A stretch of DNA of 64,000 nucleotides from Klebsormidium nitens. Taxonomy: Eukaryota; Streptophyta; Klebsormidiophyceae; Klebsormidiales; Klebsormidiaceae. Position numbers and translations under genes: made by a program. The notes beneath the pieces are model-generated. The model did no database searches, had not been told where the DNA came from, and saw only the letters and a program-made list of their open reading frames with translations. The stretch's first letter is position 1; each line of letters begins with the position of its first letter. The DNA is taken from the NCBI GenBank assembly GCA_000708835.1, contig DF237230.1, positions 1 through 64,000 of the forward strand, read 5' to 3'. Below are positions 45,564 to 58,740 of the stretch, piece after piece.

Positions 45564-48500
45564 ATGGCGACTGGGGTGCGCGCCGCATCCAGGGCGCAGA
45601 GATATGGGGCCGCCTCGGTGGCGTCAGGTGCCACAGACGGGTGTGCCAGCTCGTTTTCCGCTTCTGTGACACCGTTCATGAACAGGAACCTCTTGTCGAA
45701 GAAGGGCCGTTCACTCGCATGGTCGGAGGGTTTGGGGGGTAGAAAAAGTGTGGCCGCTCTCATAACCTGCTCTAAGCAGTCTTCCATTCTTAGTCATTCT
45801 CCTACTTTGAAGCATGCTTTCCAGACGAACAGCATCAGACGGTTGGAATCAAGAAGAGGATTCAGCACTTCTTTCCGATGTCAATGCGCCCCCGAACAAG
45901 TTGCTGCAAAACCCACCTCCAAAAAGGACGATAAGAAAGATCCGGATAAAAAGCTGGCAGCATTTAGGGAGCTGCTGACGAAAGCGGGGGTCGACGCTTA
46001 CATCATCCCGTCAGAGGATCCGCACCAGAGCGAGTACAGTGCAGACTGCTTCAATCGGAGGGTGTACATATCGGGGTTTACGGGGTCGGCTGGTACAGCG
46101 GTGGTTACGAAGGAGAAGGCGGCGCTGTGGACCGATGGCCGGTACTTTCTGCAGGTGTGCATGCTTTTTGTTCCGAGGAAAGATCGACTGTGCTTGGGAT
46201 CTCAACTGGAGACTTGGAAGATTCTGACCAGAATGAAGTGCTCTGTAATCCTGCCTAAGCATGTGTGCTTTTGCAACGAAGACTGGGGTTTTGACAAGGT
46301 TGACCGCTTGGATGCTTCATCAAGATTCATCATGTTCGAACACCAAGGCAGTAGACAGCGGCGCATCGCCTGACATAACTGGGAAATAGGGTGCGATTGG
46401 CACTTCTAGAGTCCCCTTGAAAGTGGCCCAGTCTTGCTCTTCCTTTGCGGGCTCCTAGCAATGCTTTACACATAGTGAGGCTCTGTCTTTCAAACTGCCC
46501 CCTCCTCTAGTGGAATTCATAACCAGCATCATCTTGGCCGCAATTGAGTACGATCACTCCTCTTCTCCAGGGAGTTGCAATCATCACATGATCAGCCCGT
46601 TCACACCACCAGCCGCTCTCTCTGTGCAGGCTGAGAAGCAGCTCGGGTGGGAATGGACTCTGATGCGCTCGGCTCAACCGGGGGTCCCAAACCTAGAGGA
46701 CTGGCTAGCTGAAACCCTTCCCCCCAAATCGAAAGTCGGGATCGACCCGTTCCTACATTCAGCAGAGAATGCTAGGTCTCTGGGGGAGACGTTGCGGGCC
46801 AAAGATGTGTATCTGACGCCGCTGACTGAGAACAACTTGGTGGATCTAGTATGGGGAGAAGGGCGGCCGGCGCCGCCGCAGGCGCCCCTGAGAGTGCACC
46901 CGCTGAAGTATGCAGGGAAGGACGTGGGCTCGAAGGTGAGCAGAAAAATTTGCAGCATATTCGGACCTTGCACTTTGGTGTCCCTTTATTTAAATTGTTT
47001 CTGACTGGTCGTGAGCTTTGGACATTTGTGCAATTAGGAGACCGGACCAATTTGAGATAGTAGGAGACTCCCAGTATCTTTGAGCCACGTCCCTGTTTCG
47101 AAATATTCTTGCGATTCGAGCTTGGTCACTAAGTCCGAAGGGGCGCCAAACAAAGGCAGGCGGTGAAGATAGTCCTATTCTCTCTCTTGTTTTCGCTATG
47201 GGCGGTTATCCAAAAATAGCTGATGGATGCAGGCGCCCAAACGCTAGTCATTGCTACGCTGGGGCGGGTCTCCATAACGGAAGAGTCCTCACTTTGGGAA
47301 AAGTCCATCAAAAACTTCAGTGAACAGACCCAGTTGACTACGTTCGTCTGTGGTCGTAGTTGGCGGACGTTCAGAAGCGATTAGAGGAGGCGGGCGGGTC
47401 GTAAGAATGTCGAATGAAGTGCTTCTTTTAACAAGTGATTACGGAAGGGCTCGTTGTCGAGGTTGTCAAAGCCCGTTCAAAACCATCTTCTGATCGTATG
47501 CTGCAGTTCGCGGACGTCCGGAAGGAGCTGGTGCAGGTGTCCGCATTCTGAAGGGCGTACAAATGCTGACGAACATTCAAAAAGCAAACAAAGACCTTAC
47601 GATTTGAAAAACTTGTCAGAAAATGTTTGCGTGATTTTTTTTGGCCTTGTCGTCGCAGTTGGCGGACGTCCGAAAGCAGTTGGCGGAAGCGGGTGCCAAA
47701 ATTCTGGTTGTGACGATGTTAGACGAGGTGGCGTGGCTGCTGAATATACGAGGGGGCGACGTCCCTCACTGCCCGGTGGCCATAGCGTATGCCGTGGTGG
47801 ACGATAAGGGCGCGCGGCTATACGTCGAGCCGGAGAAAGTGACGCCCGAGGTTGCGGAGCACTTTGATGTAAGCGGATCTGTACAGAGAGTCTCCTTTTT
47901 CTTTCATGTCTCTGCAGCGGGAAGATCGAGAAACGCAGCTATCTCGCATAGATTTGCTTGGTTAGCAACTGACTTGTGCTGACGGGTTTTGGGGCTCCGT
48001 CGTCAATTGGCAGGCTGTGTCTTTCTTACACTTTCCTCTTGTTATCTTGGATCTTCCCTCCTCCTTTTTACCCTCCGAAAGTCAGGCCAGTTAATTCGCA
48101 TGGTAAACCCTGCCTCGCTACTTTGGAACACAATCTACCTCACAGTTCGTTGTTGGCACACCTAGGAACGGAACGGAACGGAACAGAACGGAACTGTTCT
48201 TAGCTGGAGCAGGTTGCATCTGTGGTTTTGGTCAGACTGCTCTTAGTGGATAGGAATCAGCGCTTTGATGGACGCACGCTCTGTTATGCGGATGGACGTC
48301 GGCCCCCCTATCGTTCGCGTCATTTCCAGCCGGGTTCTCAGAAGACAAAAGCATGTGCTCTTGTTGTGAGTTGTGGCACTCCTTCCCTCCCGTTCCATCG
48401 ATTCCTGCCTGACATGTGCGTCGACTGCGGGATTCTTCCTAGTTTTCATGCTATCTACATGAGACCAACCGCTGTACTTGTAACTGTCCAGGTTAGAACT

Positions 48501-51500
48501 CGCGAAGGGGTTATGTATCCAATGCTTTTGAACTCGTCACAACTGGATGGCACTGCAGCTCCCGCGACGAGAAGCTTGACTCTGCTTTCAGAGAGGTCGA
48601 TCTTACATTCCCGCGGCGGTCTGCGAACAGATTGTTTATGACCGCAGAACGGAGCAACGGTGGACGAAGGATCGCATTCGTGATTTACTCACGAATGAGG
48701 ACTGGGGGGTTCCGGCGTGGTCGAATCTTTCAGAGGAAGACCGGAAGGATAACGACAAGGCCACCCAACAGCTCCTTGCCGCTTTGGGGGAGTCGGGACT
48801 CTCCGCAGTATACCGCCCTTTGCTATCATTCGCGAGGGTTCTTTTGCCAGATTATCTCATAAGCAGGTTTTTTAATGGGAGTTGGTGGCTTTTTGACTTC
48901 AGCCCGTCTGACAAATATTCGTCCAATATTTTTATGCAGAGCGAAAACGTCACTGTTAGGCCGTACACCGCCCTTCTCGGCGACCTGGCAGAGTATGCGG
49001 CGGCCGGGGCGGTCGCCATGATGGATCCCGAGCGTGTTAGTGCGGCGGTGTTCAAGTCTTACCAGGACGCGGTGGACAAGTACTACGAGCCGAAGAAGAA
49101 GGGCGACGGAAAGAAGAAGAAAGCGAAGAAGGGGAGCGAGGATGGAGACTTAGGCGGCCCGGCTATCATATGTGAGTCGGCTCATTTGCAGCATGGGAGG
49201 CCTGCAATGTCATCCGAGGTCTCGCTGGACTTTGCTCTGCAAGGACAGCAAGTGACTCATTTTGACTTCGAGGTTTGCTTTTCTTAAGCTGCCCGTCCTC
49301 ACAATGTTCCAAAAAGCGGTTGAGACGATACGACTGGCTGCCTGAAAAGGATTGTTGTGAGAAACCGGTCACTGGACCAAGGTAGCCAAACGTTCTTCCG
49401 TTGGCGGTTGCGGGCCTTCTGCTTAGCCGGAACCATTAGGGTAAGGAAGACGTGGACCGAAGCTTTCAAACAATCCTTAGAGCGCCCGCCTGGTATAGAG
49501 GGCGAAGCCGATCAACGAGCCGTAACGAAACGGAGCAACAAGGAGGCTGCCAATGATTTGCCTCTTATAAATCGTCAATCCAAACGTTATGGGCGCTGCG
49601 CTTTCAATCGCCAACACTACCAGAACGGCAGGTCGAGCGTCCAACGATACCGATCGTCGGCTCTCAGGCACAGCCACACTAGCTCGTACGACCGCCTGGG
49701 TGATGACGTCAGCGATCAAGCACAGCGATTTGAACTGACCGCGGGCGAAAAAGCGCTCCACTCTAAGTGCGTCACTTTGCATAGCTTCCGTAAGTTGTAA
49801 TAGTATTTGCAGGTACTGTTGAGACGCATGGAGGCCAGGGGCGAGGGTTGTCAGTTTTCTGCAAGCAGGTGGTTTCACGAATGGCCGAAACTTCCTTAGG
49901 CCATCCGAAGTTGGACCCCGGTTTCTTTGGTAAATAAGTACACTCTAAATAAACTAGCATGATACCACCTATTATCTTTTCCCGACCGACCGACCCACCC
50001 AGAAGGGGGTTAGAACCGGAAACTAGGAAGTAACTTTGACCCACCTCATGCTCGGAGAAACTAAAGCGTGTTTGTCGATGTGACAGCCCGCTCGTCTCCA
50101 ATCACGGCTGCGAAGGCGATCAAGAACGAGGGCGAACTGGAGGGGATGCGGCAGGCGCACCTGCGAGACGCGGCCGCTCTGGCCAACTTTTGGGCCTGGC
50201 TCGAGAACCTGATTGTGGATGAGAGGAAGTCCATCTCGGAGGTAAGAACAGCGGCTCTTTCGCTGTTTGAATCTCTTGTCATCTTTAGTTCCGTTCGTTT
50301 TTGAGATACGGTCGCCCTAACGAACCTCTGGGCACCTGATCGTCTAAGAATAGAAGTCCATTTTGGAGGTCAGACCTGCGGCTGGTTTTTGGTGTTTCAC
50401 TTACTTTGTTTCCTGCTTTAGGACAACGGCCGCCCCCGCCAAAGGTCATCACAACTGCTCTGCTCCGCTACTTCGTGTTTCATATGCTTTCGATCATATG
50501 CTTTCGATCTGCTGAGATCAGAAGCGGCCGCGCCTAAAGTATGGGCCTGGCTCGAGAAATCAGTTGTGCACGAGAAGAAGTCCGTTTCGAAGGTCAGTAC
50601 AGCGGCCTTTTTCCGGTTTGCGTAAGGATGTGGAGCCAGAATAGAAAAAGTCTAATCATCGATGGGATAGACGAGTGGTCCTGTGTCGAGATGCGGCCGC
50701 CCCCACGCTTCTCTTGGTCTCAAAGCAAGTTCACCTCGGAGCAGCACATCAGCAGACTCATGCCGATTATATCCGGTCCCACATCTGGCACTGCCATGTG
50801 ATCATCGAGCAATCGCACCCACACGTTGTAGGGTTTGGCAATGACGTCCTCCTTGCTTGCGCAAAAGGCGGAGTGCTATAGCGTCGTCAATTCTCCACTG
50901 TTTTCAACATTGAAAAGCAGTAACACACATGCTTTCAGTAGTTGCGTGTGTTACTCCTAAAGAAATGGCGAAAAATGGCTTCTTTGAAAGCCTTTTGCTA
51001 GATTCTGTGCAAAGAAAGCGCTTGGTCAAGTTTCGGGTTTGTTATGCAAGATGTGGGACCGGTTATAAATGGCATGAGAGAGCGGCTCTTCTTCGCTGTT
51101 GTTGTATCATTTTGATTCTTTCACATGTTTCCTATCTCCTTAATCTTCTCTTTGCGGCAAGGCTGAAGCTAGCCAGACACCTGATCGTACAAAAGCCACC
51201 TGGAACTCTGTCTGAAGGTTTCTATTTTGAAGCTTTCGTTTTCTCTCTTTCGGGTTTGTAGCAATCGCGCGCGTTTGTTCACCCGCTCTTCTATCTACCT
51301 TCTTCTGTTACTCGCAGTGATACTGCAACCGCCTCACTGACTTTTCGCTTCAGCGTTACAGCTTTGCTTGGCGCACTGTAGTGTTTCGTGCCTGTTATTG
51401 GTATGAAGCCTAACCGTTTCTTATTCGTATAAAGCCTATTTCTTGTAAACGTCAACCTGCAGTGCTCAGTATGAAAGAGGCAATGAGCTTGGGTTGCAAC

Positions 51501-53249
51501 CCATGCCCGTGCAGGTAGAAATTGCGGAGAAACTAGAGGGTTTCCGAAAGGAGCAGTCTGGCTTTCTGGACACGTCCTTTGACACCATCGCGGGCGCTGG
51601 ACCCAACGGGGCCGTCATCCATTACCGGGCGGAAGAGGGAACATGCAGGTGGGCTCTTTGCGCTGCGAACCGCTCTTTGTGGCGCTGCTATTCGGCTACG
51701 TGGCACACAAAATTGTGACACGATCGTCAGTGTGACTGACACAGGTTCTTCCAAGGCTGCGCAAGTGTTTCTTCTTTGCTGCTTCTATTTGGCTCTCCTT
51801 CGGGCGGTGTTCGTTCTCCGCTTGGCCTGTGCAGCAACCCCGGAAGTTTTGTGTACGGCACCAACAAGAGAAGAGTTCATTGACGACCACTTCCCATTGT
51901 TCGATGCTTCGAAAAGATCGATTCACGTAGTCGCATTATGCGAGATTTGGACTGAAAGTGCGCTGTTTTGACGTTTTTGCAGAACGTTAGACAGCAGCCA
52001 GCTGTTCCTCCTCGACAGCGGCGCTCAGTACGTGGACGGAACGACTGACGTCACCCGGACGGTCCACTTCGGGGAGCCGTCGTCGCGGCAAAAGGAGGCC
52101 GTGACGAGGGTGCTGCAGGTAAGCATGACGTCAGCTGGAGGGGTCACATTCTGGTCATCTTTCTTTTGTCACGCGTTGTTGAATCCCCTCACTGGGATTT
52201 GTGAGCTAAGATCTTTTTAGTGACGAGATCTTAACGGAACGCACAGCAATACTGGCGATGAAGCAAGGCCTATCATGGTCGCGAGGAATCTGACGCTTAA
52301 GAAGCAGAGTGTGAGAACCCGTGGAAGGAGCACGCGGACTACAGTTTTCAGTTCTGGACCCGCACAACAGCTGTTACCCGGTGCGCGAGCTTCGAAAGAC
52401 TCAGGTGTAGCTTGAGCGGTAACGTAGCCTTGACTAGTCTGCTCTTGACTGACTGATCGTAACCCACCGGGGGCTCGAATACCTGGCATGCAAATACTAG
52501 ACTGTGACTGGGCGGGCCAAAGCCAAGCGACCGGGTGACCAGAAAAGTAACCAGTCTTTGAGCCACGCGTACATAGACTACCAATTGGTGTGGGGGTCCA
52601 GAATTGAAAACTGTGGTCCACTTTCTCCTTCAATGGGTTCTGTGAGGCTTGTGGGCACGGTAAGACGGTATCGAACTGCGAGATTGCTGCTGCAGTGCTG
52701 GTCGTGGCGCTTGTGCTCTCTGCCCTGATTCCGACCGATGCCAGCTCCCCTGACGTCACATGCTGTCGGCCATGTTCTGCCCTTGCAGGGCATCACTTTC
52801 TGGACTCCCCAGCTGGTCTATCCGTGGTCTACCTCCATCGATATTCATCTCAAAACTCGTAAATCCGAACCGCTGCTTGCGCTGAAAATCAAGGTCAATC
52901 CGGTTGTTGAAATGAGCGCTTTCAGCGCCCCGTCGCGGTACACAGCTCCTTTCGAGCTCTCTTTTCCCGCCCGTAAAACGGATGCAGCAAGCCAATTGTG
53001 TTCTCATTCCTTTGGGCCCTGCTCGGGGATTGGTCGCAGACACGTCTGGTATGCTGGGCTTTCTGCGTACGAGGCTTCAACTGCTACCATGTTCGGATTT
53101 GAGATCTTTGGCCTCGAGGAACAGCGCTTCTTGCCTACAGGGCCACATCGCGCTCGACCAAGCGGTGTTCCCGGAAAAGACGCCGGGTTTTGTGCTGGAC
53201 GTGTTGGCGCGCCGGGCGCTCTGGAGCGACGGCCTGGACTACCGGCACG
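45564..53249 (+). CDS. Xaa-Pro aminopeptidase P (M24), C-terminus not in window
   Basis: Cleaves N-terminal residues that precede proline; a dinuclear metallopeptidase. Eight exons join in phase to 624 residues: 45564-46154, 46630-46935, 47659-47868, 48940-49171, 50087-50241, 51515-51648, 51983-52118, 53141-53249. Residues 1-115 are Ser/Arg/Ala-rich without family similarity and look like an organellar transit peptide. The creatinase-like N-domain follows ([40 protein letters not shown]). The catalytic domain has [20 protein letters not shown] and the first two metal ligands in [18 protein letters not shown] (D554, D565). The last exon ends at GLDYRH(G), just before the family's HGxGH-type segment. 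The remaining ligands (one His, two Glu) should be in later exons; none was found up to 64000. Exon 4 carries an unusual Lys-rich insert ([14 protein letters not shown]). Exon-edge copies lie in introns 2 and 5. Confidence 0.88.
47345..47545 (+). repeat. Two decayed copies of aminopeptidase exon 3 start in intron 2
   Basis: The true acceptor and start (CGCAGTTGGCGGACGTCCGA at 47655) has copies CGTAGTTGGCGGACGTTCAG at 47356 and TGCAGTTCGCGGACGTCCGG at 47502. The spacing is about 147-152 bp. The second copy retains an acceptor-like TGCAG. Confidence 0.85.
48165..48196 (+). repeat. (GGAAC)n microsatellite
   Basis: GGAAC repeated about six times with one A interruption, within aminopeptidase intron 3. 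Confidence 0.85.
50348..50620 (+). repeat. Decayed copies of aminopeptidase exon 5 end in intron 5
   Basis: The exon 5 end (TGGGCCTGGCTCGAGAACCT, AGGAAGTCCATCTCGGAG|GTAAGA, then ACAGCGGC) is copied near 50352 (AGAAGTCCATTTTGGAGGTC) and, longer and better preserved, at 50543-50610 (TGGGCCTGGCTCGAGAAATC, AGAAGTCCGTTTCGAAGGTC, ACAGCGGCC). Confidence 0.85.
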
Positions 53250-56200
53250 GTGAGCCTTTCCATCTGTCTCTGTCATCCAATTTATCGGAAATCCTTCTTT
53301 CTGTCACGTATTATCGTCCTCTGATGCCACATGTATCATTAGTTATGGGTCAAGATGGGTGACAGAGAGCGACAAATTTCTATGCTTGGCTTGGGGTGAG
53401 ATGTAAGAAACGGCGAGAATGATAAGAGAAGCGTCTTTTGGCTTTCACTTCTTCTTTGCCATGGGCAACACGATGTTGAGGCCGTTAGTGCCAGCATATT
53501 CTTCAGACTAGACCCATCCCCTCCCTCTAGTTGACAGACTGGGCCCTACCGCACAGCTTCATGTGGTTTCGTCTTTTTCCCCACTTGATTGCTCTCATTG
53601 AGTACTTTGCTTTGCAACTCAAGACTCTGTCTGTGCTTTGGAAGGTCTTTTTTCTCTCCTTCTGTTGGGTATGCGGGTGAGATTCCTTCATGATTGCGGT
53701 GGGTGTGATGAGGGGTAGAGATTCACCTCAAAATAAGTGAAGTCTTGGCCCTCTTTGAGATGCCTGATCTCAATCAGCGTCTTGCCCTCATCGGCTTCTC
53801 TTTTTCTGAACACCAGTGTCGGGCGCATCCCGCACAGGAATTTCAAATCTAACGAAGCTCCTCCAGAGAGTGTTGGTTAGCGAGTTCTGTAGTGGACGAA
53901 CTTGACGTGTCGTAGAGCAATTGCGTTCCCGTGAGTTGCTGTTCGTCCTTTGCACATTCTGAGACACTCTGAAAGCGTCGTTGTAATCCTGCAAAGACGC
54001 ACTTGCAGTCGGGGCCCTCTCTTGAGCCGAAATCTTCCGGTTGATGCATCTGGAATGGGAACGTGTTTGCGTATGGAGCATCTGAATATCGAAGCACAAG
54101 TAAGATAAGAAAGCCACGGCTGTGTGTGGATTTTTCAAACCATTGTCCTTTCAGAAAGTTGTGGAGGCTTACTGTGCTTACCCTGTTAGTGCCGCTGAAG
54201 GAATCCACGGCGCTTATCAAATGTGGATGATATGGCCGTTACGAGCTGAAAGTGAGTCGCACGACTCAAGAGCGCTTTGCTGCCTCCGATGGCTGTTCGA
54301 GCCTGGGCTCCGTGCAGATTCTTTGCAATTTACCTGGCCTTTGACTTTTTCCAAGTATTATGAGTTGTTGTTATCAAAGGTCAGCCGCTTCAAGCTTGGC
54401 GGGTTCTGCAGTGTGTAAAGTTTCGTGATTACGTACTACCGCTTTGTCTGCGATTTGATTTCTGCTTTTCCTGGGCGGATGTCACATGGCTTGTCATAAC
54501 GAAACGGTCCCCAGCCTGGCTGGAATGACTCGCGTTGTGTTTCTTAGAAAGACGTGGACTGAATATTTGGGTGTTTGTCGATTGGCCGGCTAATGGATGT
54601 GAGCTGGTTGACTCAGGTGGTTAAAGCACGCATAACTGTTTTTTTCCCGTGACAGCTAATTTTCCCGCTCCGAACATCCTCTTTGTTTCAAAAAGCTGCA
54701 CAGTCCTCGATCTCACAGACTCAGTACAAAGGTCAACCAACATTTTCAGGATTGTTGACAAGAACGACGGTTTCAAACGGGTTGATATGCGGACTACCAC
54801 CTGACGCGTTTGACTCTGTGCAAAGACCCCTTTGCAGTGGAGGTGAGGGGTTAAAGCGGAGAGAAGCGAAATCTTTTTACTTAATCCGTCGACATTTCTG
54901 GATCCAATGTTTGGAAGTCATCCCATACAACATTCGTTATCCTTTGACTTTCAACGTTCACTAACTCCTGGCTATGACGGCAGGTCCTTGAGTTTCTTAA
55001 CTCATGCTGAAGTTTGGTCTGATGCTAGGGAAGTCGTAGCGGACGTGCTCGTGCCTCTCTCTCTAGTTGTCGTCCTCCACGAGTTCAGAACATCTAGATT
55101 GATAGACTTCTGCATCCACGAGCAAGTCGCAAGTCGTAACCCTCTCTCACTTACCTTTTTCTGCAATTCTCGGTACTTAGGCCGAAACTTTGATGGACGT
55201 TTGGAGGTCGATTCTTCAAAAGCGTTTGGAAGCTCTTTCCTTGAGCCGCGATCCAGACCCAACCCAGTCACGGCTCCGCGATTCAGTTTGCAGTTCGTCG
55301 TTGGTGCCTGTGGGTTGCTTGATCTGGGAGAGCCGCTCACTTGCGACTAAACCTGCTCAATTGCGCTTTCCTTTTCTGCACGGGCAGTTGTGGAGTGCCC
55401 GGCCTGCTCATTTGCGACCACGTGTGAATCAAGAAGCCACTAGAAGCGAGCACTCTAGCAGTGAGAGCTGTTTGGTGTTACCTAAAGACTCTCTCTTTTC
55501 AGCCGAATTGCCTTGTTCTTGCGCGCAAAGCTTTGCACTCGGAGTCGAAGCGCCTTCAAGAAGCGCTCCACGTGCTTAAGACTTTTGTCTAAAGACGCCG
55601 CTCGCTACAGTAGCATTTCGGTAAGTTCTTTTCAGCGAAGTCCGGATTGGTTCTCTTCATTGCGTTCGACGATCGGACCATTACTTGTATCTCGATGGTG
55701 ATTTCCTCTCAGCTGTGTGCTGCGGGGCTAGGATGAACGACTGTGCTGTGGCTCAGCACGGGTGGGGTTCAAACTATCAGACCCATCGCAAGACTTTGGG
55801 GCGAGAAACATACGTAGAGTGGACTGTCTTTGCTACTTGGGACTTGCAGCAGATTGTTCTCTGATTTCAGCCTTGACCACATGGCGCACAGTCAGACGGA
55901 CTCGCAGACAATCACACGCTGGAACGATGTACTCTTTTTCGTCTGCTTGCTTGAAGCTCTTTTAAAGTCGTGTCTGCGCAGTGGATTGTCCGAGCAACTT
56001 AGCTGACATCACCTTTGAATATGATGAGGTGCATCCAACAACTTGCGACCCGTCTTTGCACGGATCTATTGTCGCTTGACATAGTGTGTCAATGATCCTG
56101 AACTCGCCTGGGTGGTCCTGGCCCATCCTTACTTCAACACGTATCCATAAGTTGCCCAAACATGCCTGGCAAGCGTTTTTGGGGGGCGTGACGTTCCTGT

Positions 56201-58134
56201 TCTTTCTCTTCCATGCGCTCTCTACTCTCTGCGCTTGCCCTTGTATCAACATCATCAGGGCGCTCGAGAAGAGTCAAAAGAACGGTCGTAAAGTGCGTAT
56301 GCGATCTGCGTTTAATGAGGCTACGATGCCACTAACTTGGGCAAGTATCCGGCCCATCAACGTGCTGAGGTGTTGTTGGCTGATGCCAAACACTCCGACG
56401 AAAGTTCCTCTGCTTCTACTCACTGCCCGACTCTAACAGGATTGCGGTTCTCAAGATTCCCGAAATGATGCTTAACACTCCTTTTGCGCGTGTAAAGTCC
56501 CCTCCTGGTTATGAGCTGTTGCCCTGACCCTTTGCAGCTTTTCCTAAGTCATTTGACTATGTTGAGAAGTGGATTGCACTCCAATCAAGCTTTGGCACCG
56601 CTGTCAGGAAAGATTATCGCGCACCCTTACTGTGTGCTCAGTCTTTGAAACCATCCCTATCAAAGTGGGCCTGGCCTCCTTAAGCGCCGTTTCTTGGACC
56701 ATGGGACAACAGACGGCCCGAGCTTTTCACTGTTTGCTTGTCAACTGACGGAATTCCTTCAAGAGAGCTCTATTGTTGCAATGGCTATGACGAAGTGAGT
56801 CACTGGCTAGCCCAATGCAATCCACTGTCTGTTCTCGGTAGGTTCTACTCAGAGGCCAGCGGAATGACTTCGAGTTAAAAGTTGGTCTCTCTGCCACTCT
56901 TGGCGTTCCGCTTCTGGCTGATTACTCGAGGATGGGCGAGGGACTTTCGGTTGTTCGGTGACTGTAAATCCAAGTGCGGTATTCATGCACCTTGCAGCAG
57001 AGCTCAATGGTAGGCTTCTCAAAATAAATTTTCGGTTTGATGTCTCCTTTAGAAGACTCAAAGCTTGTCCGAGTATACAGGCTTCTTTGAGCGCTTCTGG
57101 TGCTATTCTCTTTGCACCATGCACCGGGAGAACGTGACCAAAGTCAACGGTTGCGGGTGCTTTGTGACGTTCGCTGGCGACTCGTGCTCTGCACATGTTG
57201 ATCCAAGCTTGGTTCAAACGATGACGGAAGGTGGTGTGATATGGGCTCCTCATGCGGTGGTGATTGAGTCACACCAAGGGCTTGGAGATACCGGTTGCGC
57301 GGTGTTTTGCAACGTTTTGCGGCACGAAAAATTCGAGCCACCTAGCGAACTGACTGCTGCCTTAAAAACAATTAACTTCTCCTCGTAGTCAATTCAAAGC
57401 AGTGCCTAAGATCCTGTTGCCCCGTATCGGACTTCAAAGGTTTTGCCACAAAGCGGCCACGCCCATGTTCATGCGTGATGGGCTTTGAATACAGGTTTTG
57501 CATTTGTTCTCTTGTGGATCGCCCCGACTTGTCAAGTCGGTAAGCGAATCCAATGAAACCCGATGGTTGTCCTTTTCAGGTTGACGGCCATTGATGGCTT
57601 TGATGCTTGGAAAGGGCGAGGATGGATAAAACGTGGGAAACCGGCGCTACCCACATGCGCGGCCAGTCCACTGCTGATGCCACAATTTATTTAAAAAAAT
57701 TCTCAAAATCGTCGTGAAAAAGGATTGTTTGGGCGCCTGACAAATTGCAGTGTTGCTAGAAACTCTCCATAGGAGTCGGCCCTCAAAAGGTTCCGTGTCC
57801 CGAGTGTGCGACGTCACGCTTTGGTTCGCAGCATGGGCCCTTGCGCCGCTGTTACCCTGCTCTTTTTGAGAGCGGTTCTCATGTTCGATTGCCTGACTCG
57901 GTAGAAGAACGGTTATTACGCCTGGTTGAAGCTGTTTCGCCACTCGGTGATTCTTCAGTTCGTCATCCGGAGACTGACTGTGATGCACGTACTGGGCAGT
58001 TGTTGGTGGGATCCCTAAGGTTCCCATTTTTCCTCATTCTTGGAGGACGAAACCGGTGCCCGTTTCATTGTGGTTGAGTTTTGCAAGCAGCAGAGACAGA
58101 AGTCTGTCCTTTCGGGCAAGTTTTTCACACCATT
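53250..58134. other. No protein gene recognised
   Basis: This follows the last recognised aminopeptidase exon and may be its long intron. ORFs such as 57065-57388 have no family motif or codon signature. A motif resembling the downstream modules (GGGCTAGGATGAACGA) appears at 55726. Confidence 0.45.
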
Positions 58135-58283
58135 TTCCCGTCACAACCGCAAGTAGGCACTGTGGGATAAAACTAGCATCTCTTAGGCGGGCGACGTGGG
58201 GCTTGTCCTGCTATGTCCAAGTATGATAGGCGCGCTTTTTCTGCGCAAATCTTTGTATCCAACTTGGTGACCTCAGTCTTGTG

Positions 58284-58351
58284 AGCGGCTAGGACGAGCG
58301 TCCGACTGAGGTTTTAAGCTCATAGATGGATGAGGAGATTCCGATGCCGCT
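58284..58351 (+). ncRNA. Box C/D-like module 1 (copy a)
   Basis: Terminal stem AGCGGC/GCCGCT. Between the strands: C-like AGGACGA, D'-like CTGAGG, then GGATGAGG and D-like CCGA next to the stem. Length 68 nt. The boxes deviate from canonical RUGAUGA and CUGA, so function is uncertain. Confidence 0.35.
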
Positions 58352-58677
58352 GCCTTAGAAGCATAGGAGCGCAAAGTATAGTCTCTTAAAAAGTGTCTAC
58401 GGCTTCTACCCTAGGTATTGTGCGCGCAAGTCCTTCCAGGACAGATTTCACTTTTTTTGTTTGGATGACGCGTCTTTCTTCTGCTGAATGATTCTGCTCT
58501 ACTGACTAGAAGCGCGGGACCAACAACAAGCCATTTTCACGAGGACTTGGGCTGATGGCCTGATGGAAATGTCAGCATTTCGAACGTTCGCATAAGCGTT
58601 TATTTGGCCCAGGGTTCTGGTCCCAACTCAAAGGCCAAGATGGCTTTTCTTCCGTTCGTTCTTCCTCTTTGCAGACT

Positions 58678-58740
58678 TGGCTAGGACGATAGTATTGCGC
58701 CGCTGCGCAATAGCTCTTCCAGCTCACGTCGCTGACGCCA
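58678..58740 (+). ncRNA. Box C/D-like module 2 (copy a)
   Basis: Terminal TGGC/GCCA, C-like AGGACGA and D box CTGA beside the stem. An internal hairpin TATTGCGC/GCGCAATA occupies the middle. Confidence 0.3.

Noticed and set aside
57065-57388. 107-codon plus-strand ORF
   Set aside because: No recognised motif, no support as an aminopeptidase continuation, and ORFs of this size are common by chance here.
58549-58592. Hammerhead-like string CTGATGGCCTGATGGAAATG, also in the second repeat unit
   Set aside because: Lacks the invariant A after CUGAUG and a real stem II; only a GCTGA/TCAGC hairpin remains.
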